A DNA stretch of 9,105 bases, from positions 1-9,105 of the forward strand of contig JAJYVM010000132.1 of NCBI GenBank assembly GCA_021792015.1, written 5' to 3'. This stretch comes from Bacillota bacterium (GTDB lineage: Bacteria > Bacillota > Sulfobacillia > RBS10-35 > JAJYVM01). The position numbers were made by a program, and so were the translations under genes. The notes beneath the pieces are model-generated. The model was not told the origin of the DNA, made no database searches, and worked only from the letters and a program-made list of their open reading frames with translations. Position 1 is the first letter of the stretch. Every line of letters starts with the position of its first letter. Positions 1 through 4,961 of this stretch are shown here, piece by piece.

Positions 1-1
1 C

Positions 2-979
2 AACCTGCAGCGCCAGATCCTGCACTTCACGCATAATGTCGGGCACATGAAGGTCGTGTCGGCGCGCCGCCACATCGAGGACCTCAACCCCGACGTCCAC
101 GTCGTGACGTTCCCGACCTTCCTGACCAGCGAGAACGCGACGGGCATCGTCCGCGGGTTCGATCTGGTCATCAACGGCAGCGACAACTTTCCGACCCGCT
201 ACCTCGTCAACGACGTCTGCGTGATGCTGGCAAAGCCCCTGGTCGACGCCAGCATCCTCAAGTGGGAGGGCCAGGCGACGGTCTTCCTGCCCGGCCGCGG
301 TTGCTACCGCTGCCTGTTCCCGTCGCCGCCGCCCCCCGGCAGCGTGCCGTCCTGCGCGGAGGGCGGGGTGCTGGGCGCCCTGGCCGGCCACATGGGCACG
401 CTGCAGGCCATCGAGGCCGTGAAGATCCTGCTCGGCATCGGCGAGCCGCTGGCCGGCCGCCTGGTGCTGTTCGACGCCATGGCCGGCGACTACCAGAGCC
501 TGCGCTGGCAGCGCAACCCCGAGTGCCCGGTGTGCGGCGACCACCCGACCATCACCGAGCTCATCGACTACGAGGGCTTCTGCGGCATCCCGGCCCAGGC
601 GGCCGAGGACGACAGCCTCCCCGCGGCCGACGCGGCCGCGGCCCAGGGCTGGGACGTGCCGCCGGACCAGGCCGTGGAGATGATCCGCGGCGGCGCGCTG
701 CTGGTGGATGTGCGCGAGCCCTACGAGCACCGCAACGTGCGGGTCGCGGGCGCCGAGCTGCGGCCGCTGGAGCGCATCTTTACAGAGGCCGCCGACCTCC
801 CCCGCGACCGCGACGTCATCTTCATGTGCCGTGTCGGCGAGCGCAGTGCGCTCGCCTGTGAGATCGCCCGCCAAGCCGGCCACGCGCGGGCGTACAACCT
901 CGCCGGCGGCATCGTGGCGTGGATCAACGAGGGCCGTCCCGTCGAGCAGGGCGCTCCCGCGGGCGGCCGCGGCCGGTAG
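2..979 (+). CDS. moeZ: MoeB/ThiF-type adenylyltransferase fused to rhodanese domain (MoeZ-like), 5' partial
   Basis: This gene runs off the left edge; the reading frame is open from base 2, so the ATG at 47 is internal. The E1-like domain adenylates the C-terminal glycine of a small ubiquitin-like sulfur carrier (ThiS/MoaD/CysO type), and the rhodanese domain then supplies sulfur to make a thiocarboxylate. Visible E1 features are the NLQRQ segment at the left edge, the GSDNFPTRYLVND stretch, and two CxxC pairs that normally bind zinc (Cys codons at 302, 311, 524 and 533). The PSCAEGGVLG segment typical of MoeB follows the first pair. The rhodanese part spans roughly 660-940 and has the active loop CRVGERS with its cysteine codon at 827. 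The N-terminal glycine-rich ATP loop is missing only because the window starts late. The stop lies 7 bp before the cysteine synthase start, so the two are probably co-transcribed. Family assignment is firm; the partner carrier is inferred from the neighbours. Confidence 0.93.
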   Translation, partial: NLQRQILHFTHNVGHMKVVSARRHIEDLNPDVHVVTFPTFLTSENATGIVRGFDLVINGSDNFPTRYLVNDVCVMLAKPLVDASILKWEGQATVFLPGRGCYRCLFPSPPPPGSVPSCAEGGVLGALAGHMGTLQAIEAVKILLGIGEPLAGRLVLFDAMAGDYQSLRWQRNPECPVCGDHPTITELIDYEGFCGIPAQAAEDDSLPAADAAAAQGWDVPPDQAVEMIRGGALLVDVREPYEHRNVRVAGAELRPLERIFTEAADLPRDRDVIFMCRVGERSALACEIARQAGHARAYNLAGGIVAWINEGRPVEQGAPAGGRGR

Positions 980-986
980 CGGCCCC

Positions 987-1940
987 ATGGCGGATCTGCC
1001 GCGCGCGGGCGGGGGCACGGCCATCGCCGCCGACCTTCTGGAGCTGGTGGGGCGCACGCCGCTGCTGCAGCTGGGCCGGTTCGCGCCCGGCTTCGACCTC
1101 GTCGCCAAGCTGGAGGCGGCAAACCCCGCCGGCAGCGTCAAGGACCGCATTGCCGTCGCCATGATCGAGGCGGCGGAGCGGGAGGGGCAGCTCGCCCCCG
1201 GGCAGCTGGTCGTCGAGGCGACCAGCGGCAACACGGGCATCGGGCTGGCCATGGTCTGCGCCGTCAAGGGCCATCCGCTGGCGCTCACCATGCCGGAGGA
1301 CGGCGGCGGCGAGCGCAAGGCCCTCTTCGAGTGGTTCGGGGTCGAGCTGGTGCTGACGCCTACCATCGAGGGCATGTCGGGCGCCGTGTACGCGGCCGAG
1401 GAGCTGGTGCGGCGGCGGGGCGCCTTCTGGCTGCGGCAGTTCGACAACCCCGCCAACCCCGAGGCGCATGCGCGCCACACCGGCCCGGAGATCTGGGAGG
1501 GGACCGGCGGCGCCGTCGATGCGTTCGTCGCCGGGGTCGGCACGGGCGGCACGCTGACGGGCGTGGCGCGCTTCCTCAAGGGTGTGGCGCCACACTGCCG
1601 CGTCGTGGCCGTCGAGCCGCGCGCCAGCCGCGTCCTCTCGGGCGGGCGGCCCGGGCCGACGCGCATTCAGGGGCTCGGGGCGGGCTTTGTGCCCGGCGTG
1701 CTGGACCGCTCCCTGATCGACGAGGTCGTGACGGTCAGCGACGAGGACGCCTTCGAGACGGCGCGGCATCTGGCGCGCACCGAGGGCCTGCTGGCGGGCA
1801 TCTCCGCCGGCGCGGCGGCGCACGCGGCCCTGGATGTCGCCCGCGCGCTCGGGCCGCGCCGGCGGGTGGTCGTGCTGCTGCCGGACGGCGGCGACCGCTA
1901 CGGCAGCCTCTTTGCCTGGTACGCGCGGCGTGGGGGATAG
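987..1940 (+). CDS. cysM: PLP-dependent cysteine synthase (CysM/CysK family)
   Basis: This 317-residue enzyme belongs to the fold-type II PLP family that joins an activated serine with a sulfur donor to make cysteine. Visible landmarks are the PLP lysine in GSVKDR (Lys52), the substrate loop TSGNTG (residues 79-84), the glycine-rich phosphate loop GVGTGGTLTG, and the late GISAGA motif with Ser273. Length fits CysM (about 300-325 aa). The ATG at 987 is chosen because the protein aligns from there and it follows the upstream stop by 7 bp; the frame is open further upstream but only as an overprint of the rhodanese region. Between MoeZ and Mec genes, it is likely to use a thiocarboxylated carrier protein rather than free sulfide. 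The segment before GFVP reads RIQGLGA as in O-acetylserine-type CysK, and at the position I align with M. tuberculosis CysM Arg220 (O-phosphoserine-binding) there is Gln228. The acceptor is therefore uncertain. Confidence 0.93.
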   Translation: MADLPRAGGGTAIAADLLELVGRTPLLQLGRFAPGFDLVAKLEAANPAGSVKDRIAVAMIEAAEREGQLAPGQLVVEATSGNTGIGLAMVCAVKGHPLALTMPEDGGGERKALFEWFGVELVLTPTIEGMSGAVYAAEELVRRRGAFWLRQFDNPANPEAHARHTGPEIWEGTGGAVDAFVAGVGTGGTLTGVARFLKGVAPHCRVVAVEPRASRVLSGGRPGPTRIQGLGAGFVPGVLDRSLIDEVVTVSDEDAFETARHLARTEGLLAGISAGAAAHAALDVARALGPRRRVVVLLPDGGDRYGSLFAWYARRGG

Positions 1941-1999
1941 CGTGCGCCGGCGGGGAGGCCGTGCCTTCGGCGGCCGCCAGCCTGCGGGGCCGGCGCACC

Positions 2000-2404
2000 G
2001 TGGCTGAGCGCGTGCGGCTGCCGCGACAGATGCGCGAGGCCATGCTGGCCCACGCCGTGGCCGGCCTGCCGCTGGAGGCCTGCGGCATCGTCATCGGGCG
2101 GGGCGGTGAGCCCCTGCGCTTCGTGCCCACCGCCAACGCCGCCGCCAGCCCCACGCGCTACGAGATCGACCCGCGTGACCTTTTGCGCATCACCCTGGAC
2201 ATCGAGGCGGCGGACGAGGCCATCTGGGGTATCTTCCACTCGCACCCCACCAGCGCGGCGTACCCGTCGGCCACCGACATCCGCCTCGCCTTCTACCCGG
2301 AGGCCGTCTACCTCATCGTCTCGCTGATGGATCCGGGGCGCCCGGACCTGCGGGGCTTCCGCATCGTCGACGGCCAGGTGGCGGAGGTCGGCCTGGAGCC
2401 GTAG
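2000..2404 (+). CDS. mec: JAMM/MPN+ zinc metalloprotease, Mec-like (cysteine-releasing)
   Basis: This small soluble protein (134 aa from GTG 2000) carries a complete JAMM zinc-protease signature: the upstream Glu in LEACG (codon 2075), then HSHPTSAAYPSATD with His codons at 2237 and 2243 and Asp at 2276. The M. tuberculosis homologue Mec hydrolyses the CysO-cysteine adduct to free cysteine and regenerate the carrier, and the position directly after the cysteine synthase fits that role. The start is uncertain. GTG 2000 gives an N-terminus that matches the family (AERVRLPRQMREAMLAHA). GTG 1961 would add 13 non-conserved residues, and the GGGGAGG before it sits only two bases away, too close for a normal ribosome site. 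The frame stays open far upstream inside cysM, but that is an overprint. It closes the left-hand operon; a long non-coding gap follows. Other JAMM peptidases act on ubiquitin-like proteins generally, so the exact substrate is inferred. Confidence 0.88.
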   Translation: MAERVRLPRQMREAMLAHAVAGLPLEACGIVIGRGGEPLRFVPTANAAASPTRYEIDPRDLLRITLDIEAADEAIWGIFHSHPTSAAYPSATDIRLAFYPEAVYLIVSLMDPGRPDLRGFRIVDGQVAEVGLEP

Positions 2405-2573
2405 GCGTGGCCGCCGGCGGCGCCGCGCGTTTGGCCAGCAGGGCCAGGGTTCCGTCACCGTGGGCTGCGTCGCGGCCTGTGATGCCGTTGTCCATGATCG
2501 GCCGCTCCAAAGAGCTGTGAAGGGGCAGCGGCGCAGCAGATCCAAGCCGTTATCGGCTGACGACCCTGACGAG

Positions 2574-2613
2574 GCTGCTCTGCCCCGGTGCAAACCGCCC
2601 GGGGCAGAGCAGC
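2574..2613. other. Perfect 15-bp inverted repeat (strong hairpin, possible terminator)
   Basis: The arms at 2574-2588 and 2599-2613 are exact reverse complements (GCTGCTCTGCCCCGG on the left) around a 10-nt loop. The hairpin lies 170 bp past the mec stop. Neither strand has a T-run after it, so it is not a canonical intrinsic terminator. It could still act as an RNA 3'-end stabiliser or a U-less terminator, or be a remnant of a mobile or REP-like element. The structure is certain; the role is a guess. Confidence 0.6.
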
Positions 2614-2639
2614 ACCCTTGCACCATTCGGCGGGCGATG

Positions 2640-2668
2640 CCGTCACAATCGCTGGCACTCGGCATAAT
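2640..2668 (+). promoter_or_regulatory. Weak sigma70-like promoter candidate for the ndk operon
   Basis: CATAAT at 2663-2668 matches five of six bases of the -10 consensus. A 17-bp spacer separates it from CCGTCA (2640-2645), which matches only three of six of the -35 consensus. It lies in the less GC-rich part of the gap, about 480 bp before ndk. If real, the transcript would carry the repeat array as a long leader. A promoter closer to ndk is equally possible. Confidence 0.22.
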
Positions 2669-2796
2669 CCACGGCCCTGCCCCTAAGTCGTTTGTGGCGG
2701 CTTTCACAAGTCTATCGAACGATTCTGCCCCGTCGTCGGGCTGCAGGATCCCCAGCTAAGAGCGTGGCCCCGCACTCGCTTTCACCCCGGACGGGG

Positions 2797-3000
2797 CAGC
2801 GGAACCACGGTCACGGCGACGGCGACCGCCGTCGCCACCGACGTTGTGTCGGACCAGCCACCGTCCCGGAGGTGCCAGCCGAGCCATGGTTACGGCGACG
2901 ACTACGGCTGTCGCCACCAACCCTGTGTGGGGGACCAGCCACCGTCCCGGAGGTGCCAGCGGAACCACGGTCACGGCGACGGCGATGGCCGTCGCCACCG
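2797..3000. repeat. Tandem array of ~80-bp repeats (2.5 units) each with a hairpin
   Basis: Unit 1 spans 2797-2875 (79 bp), unit 2 2876-2956 (81 bp), and partial unit 3 2957-3000 and perhaps a little beyond. Units 1 and 3 match at 42 of 44 positions. Units 1 and 2 share a 29-nt identical block (2851-2879 and 2932-2960). Unit 1 has a 9-bp stem (GGCGACGGC/GCCGTCGCC, 2815-2823 and 2828-2836, loop GACC). Unit 3 has the same stem (2975-2983 and 2988-2996) with loop GATG. Unit 2 keeps a weaker stem (2894-2902 and 2907-2915) with one mismatch and one G-U pair, closed by C-G around a TACG loop. A degraded copy of the unit end appears at 2784-2802. The 79- and 81-bp periods differ by two bases, so no single frame is kept across the array and it is unlikely to code. 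Function unknown. Confidence 0.8.
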
Positions 3001-3146
3001 GTGCATCGTGTGCATTCCGTGGCGGCGTTGGGAACCCTGAGGGGGCGCAGGCCGCGGGTTGGGACCTGCGGGGGGAGGATGTGGCCGTCCCCGGCGCGAA
3101 CCGTTCGGGCGGCGAATCGAGCCGGTGGACTGTGAAGGGGAGAGCC

Positions 3147-3608
3147 GTGGCGGATATCGAGCGGACCCTGGTTCTGGTCAAGCCGGACGGCGTGCAGCGC
3201 GGGCTGGTCGGCGAGGTGATCCGGCGCATCGAGGCAAAGGGGCTGCGCCTTGCGGGCTGCCGCGTGCTGCGGATGAGCCCCGAGCTGGCGCGCCAGCACT
3301 ACGCGCCGCACGAGGGCAAGCCGTTCTTCCCCGGCCTCGTCGGCTTCATCACGTCCGGGCCGATCGTGGCCATGGCGTGGGAGGGGGCGGGAGCCATCGG
3401 CGCCGTCCGCGCCCTCATGGGGGCGACCGACCCGCAAAAGGCGGCCCCGGGCACGTTGCGAGGCGACCTGGCGCTTGACATCGGTCAGAACCTGGTACAC
3501 GGTTCGGACGGGCCCGAGAGCGCCGCGCGCGAGCTCAGCCTCTTCTTCGCGCCCGGCGACCTGGTTGCCTACGAGCGCGCCATCGACCCGTGGATCGTCG
3601 CACCCTGA
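3147..3608 (+). CDS. ndk: Nucleoside diphosphate kinase
   Basis: This cytoplasmic enzyme passes the gamma phosphate of ATP to other nucleoside diphosphates through a phosphohistidine. At 153 residues it has the usual length. Seen in the sequence are KPDGVQRGLVGE (Lys12), the HYAPHEGKPFF segment, GATDPQKAAPGTLRGD, and the catalytic motif NLVHGSD with His118 (codon 3498). The start is GTG 3147, preceded by the strong ribosome site AAGGGGAG at 3135-3142. The frame is open upstream to 2844 but only through the repeat array, where codon usage is not gene-like. It is the first gene after the long gap and lies 42 bp before the preferred MarR start, so it may lead the operon. Its chemistry touches nucleotide pools, loosely in line with purine-releasing enzymes downstream, but ndk placement varies among genomes. 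Confidence 0.96.
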   Translation: MADIERTLVLVKPDGVQRGLVGEVIRRIEAKGLRLAGCRVLRMSPELARQHYAPHEGKPFFPGLVGFITSGPIVAMAWEGAGAIGAVRALMGATDPQKAAPGTLRGDLALDIGQNLVHGSDGPESAARELSLFFAPGDLVAYERAIDPWIVAP

Positions 3609-3634
3609 GGCGGGGCGCGGCGGCGGGCGATGGG

Positions 3635-3642
3635 AAAGGGGG
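3635..3642 (+). promoter_or_regulatory. Ribosome binding site favouring the GTG start of the MarR gene
   Basis: AAAGGGGG lies 8 bases before GTG 3651 and has ideal spacing. The in-frame ATG at 3630 has no purine-rich site before it and lies upstream of this motif. This decides in favour of the GTG start. Confidence 0.55.
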
Positions 3643-3650
3643 CTGCGCCC

Positions 3651-4100
3651 GTGGCCGAGGAGGGTGAGCGCAGCGTCGAGGAGATCGAGCGGCTGCTGCG
3701 CCACGTGGCGAACATCGTGCGCCAGCGCGGCCGGGAGATCCTGAGCCAGTTCGACATCACGCCGCCACAGTTCAACGCGCTGCAGGCCCTCATCCGCAAC
3801 CAGGCGATGACCATGGGCGAGCTCTGCCAGGAGCTGTTCCTGGCCTCGAGCACGGTCACCGACCTGATCGACCGGATGGAGAAGAACGACCTCGTGCAGC
3901 GCGTGCGCGACGAGGACGACCGGCGCGTGGTGCGGCTGCAGGTCAAGGACAAGGGGCGCAAGGTCCTCGAGGAGGTCATGCGGGCGCGGCGCGCCTACCT
4001 GGCCACCGTGCTGTCCGCCCTCAGCGTGCCGGAGTGCATCCGCCTGCGCGACTCGCTGAAGCAGATCCATGAGCTGATGGTCGTCGAGGTCGGCCGGTAA
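3651..4100 (+). CDS. MarR-family transcriptional regulator
   Basis: This is a 149-residue (from GTG 3651) winged helix-turn-helix protein of the MarR family, normally a dimeric DNA-binding repressor or activator that responds to small molecules. The long N-terminal helix (about residues 9-33) would form part of the dimer interface. It is followed by ITPPQFNALQALIRN, the helix-turn-helix with recognition helix around 65-78 (ASSTVTDLIDRMEK), and the wing DEDDRRVVRL with the conserved Asp-Arg-Arg (residues 90-92). A start at ATG 3630 would add seven residues; the GTG has the better ribosome site. Its stop TAA shares its last A with the ATG of the next gene (TAATG), which implies translational coupling with the phosphorylase. 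The regulator may control this operon. I cannot name its ligand, and no clear long palindromic operator was found besides the short inverted repeat at 3097-3107. Confidence 0.9.
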   Translation: MAEEGERSVEEIERLLRHVANIVRQRGREILSQFDITPPQFNALQALIRNQAMTMGELCQELFLASSTVTDLIDRMEKNDLVQRVRDEDDRRVVRLQVKDKGRKVLEEVMRARRAYLATVLSALSVPECIRLRDSLKQIHELMVVEVGR

Positions 4101-4864
4101 TGGACCTGGCCATCATCGGCGGCACCGGGCTCTACGACCCGGGGGTGCTGGATGAGCCGCGCGCGCTGGTCGCCTCGACGCCGTACGGCACGGCCAGCCT
4201 CTTCGTGGGACGGCGCGGGGAGCACGAGGTCGCCTTCCTGGCGCGGCACGGCACGGACCACGGCGTCCCGCCCCACCGCGTGAACTACCGGGCCAACATC
4301 TGGGCGCTGCGTCAGATCGGGGTGCGGCGCATCGTTGCGACGGCAGCCGTCGGCTCGCTGCGGCAGGCCCTGCCGCCGGGGCACGTGGTGCTGGTGGACC
4401 AGTTCCTCGACTTCACGCGCGGGCGGCCGTCGACCTTCTTCGACGGGCCGGTGCAGCACACCGACATGACCGAGCCTTACTGCCCCGGCCTGCGGGGGCT
4501 GCTGGCGCAGGCGGCCGAGCGGGCCGGGGTGCCGGTCACCCTCGGCGGCACGTACGTCTGCACGGAGGGGCCGCGCTTCGAGACGCCGGCCGAGATCCGC
4601 ATGTTCGCGGCCATGGGCGGCGATGTCGTCGGCATGACGGGCGTACCCGAGGTCGTGCTGGCCCGCGAGGCGGGCCTGCACTACGCCGCCATCGCCATCG
4701 TGACGAACTACGCGGCGGGGATCTCGCCGAGCCCCCTCACCCATGAGGAGGTTGTCGGCGTCATGAGCAAGAACGCCGACGCCCTGCGCGCGATGTGCCT
4801 GGATGTCGCCGGGCGGCTGAGCGAGGCCGGCCCGTGCGGCTGCGAGGGCGGCGCCAAGGGGTAG
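4100..4864 (+). CDS. MTA phosphorylase family; likely S-methyl-5'-thioinosine phosphorylase
   Basis: This 254-residue enzyme belongs to the trimeric PNP/MTAP family, which splits purine nucleosides with phosphate. Family marks are IIGGTGLYD at the N-terminus (phosphate loop), ARHGTDH, PPHRVNYRANIWALR, TAAVGSL, DQFLDFTRGRP, YVCTEGPRFETPAEI and VPEVVLAREAGL. The base-reading segment is VTNYAAG. Aligned from memory to human MTAP (ATDYDCW), Asn203 replaces Asp220 and Ala205 replaces Asp222, the residues that recognise adenine. Asn at this place is typical of enzymes that take 6-oxopurines (PNP, and the methylthioinosine phosphorylase of Pseudomonas aeruginosa). The likely reaction is methylthioinosine plus phosphate to hypoxanthine and methylthioribose-1-phosphate. 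An MTA/SAH deaminase gene that could make methylthioinosine lies two genes downstream. The start overlaps the MarR stop by one base. The family is certain; the exact substrate is inference. Confidence 0.93.
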   Translation: MDLAIIGGTGLYDPGVLDEPRALVASTPYGTASLFVGRRGEHEVAFLARHGTDHGVPPHRVNYRANIWALRQIGVRRIVATAAVGSLRQALPPGHVVLVDQFLDFTRGRPSTFFDGPVQHTDMTEPYCPGLRGLLAQAAERAGVPVTLGGTYVCTEGPRFETPAEIRMFAAMGGDVVGMTGVPEVVLAREAGLHYAAIAIVTNYAAGISPSPLTHEEVVGVMSKNADALRAMCLDVAGRLSEAGPCGCEGGAKG

Positions 4865-4882
4865 GGGTGGGCCCGGGTGCGG

Positions 4883-4925
4883 CCGGCCCCCGATCGGAGC
4901 AGCCAGAGCACGCCGTGGGGGCCGG
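4883..4925 (+). promoter_or_regulatory. Structured leader between the phosphorylase and SAH hydrolase genes
   Basis: CCGGCCCCC (4883-4891) pairs perfectly with GGGGGCCGG (4917-4925), with a possible inner CGG/CCG helix (4895-4897 and 4913-4915). This lies in the 97-bp gap before ahcY, 36 bases before its ATG. There is no T-run. It may be an attenuator, a processing site or a chance product of high GC. I could not match it to the SAH riboswitch core. Confidence 0.3.
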
Positions 4926-4961
4926 GCGCCCGCGCGGCGACTGACGTTAAGGTGGGAGAGC

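Larger units (their letters stand above)
2405..3146. other. 742-bp intergenic region with structured repeats, no convincing gene
   Basis: This is the only gap over 300 bp. Open frames here are short, on both strands, and none gives a recognisable protein. The stretch 2641-2760 is lower in G+C (about 57-62% by my count) than the neighbouring genes. It contains, in order, a perfect long hairpin at 2574-2613, a weak promoter-like pair at 2640-2668, small hairpins (2545-2558, and TTGTG/CACAA at 2692-2709), and the ~80-bp repeat array at 2797-3000. A short palindrome (CGAAC-C-GTTCG, 3097-3107) lies about 40 bp before ndk. No T-run typical of an intrinsic terminator was found. It probably contains the end of the cysteine operon and the promoter and leader of the ndk operon. 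Confidence 0.75.

Noticed and set aside
708..986. Upstream extension of the cysteine synthase frame
   Set aside because: It overlaps the rhodanese coding region, is rich in Ser/Arg/Ala and has no homology to the family; the ATG at 987 is the natural start.
1331..1999. Upstream extension of the Mec frame
   Set aside because: It is an overprint of cysM with Arg/Gly/Ala-rich sequence; the JAMM protein aligns only from about 2000.
2313..2510. Minus-strand 65-codon frame as a real gene
   Set aside because: It starts with TTG, runs into mec in antisense and becomes Pro/Arg-rich; only its first ~27 codons look gene-like. Kept as a possible remnant only.
2653..2668. Sigma54 promoter (TGGCAC half site)
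   Set aside because: The -24 half matches but the -12 half reads ATAA instead of TTGC.
2797..3000. T-box leader (GGAACCACGG resembles the GGAACCGCGG T-box core)
   Set aside because: The motif is not exact, recurs as part of a tandem repeat, and there is no specifier stem, no terminator T-run and no aminoacyl-tRNA synthetase or amino-acid gene just downstream.
2797..3000. CRISPR array
   Set aside because: Conserved repeats of about 80 bp lie side by side without unique spacers, and there are no cas genes.
3046..3070. CGCAGG/CCTGCG inverted repeat before ndk
   Set aside because: Six base pairs around a 13-nt loop in GC-rich sequence is within chance expectation and has no T-run.
4865..4961. 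Known SAH riboswitch before ahcY
   Set aside because: The conserved GAGGAGCGCUGC-type core is not found; only generic GC stems are present.
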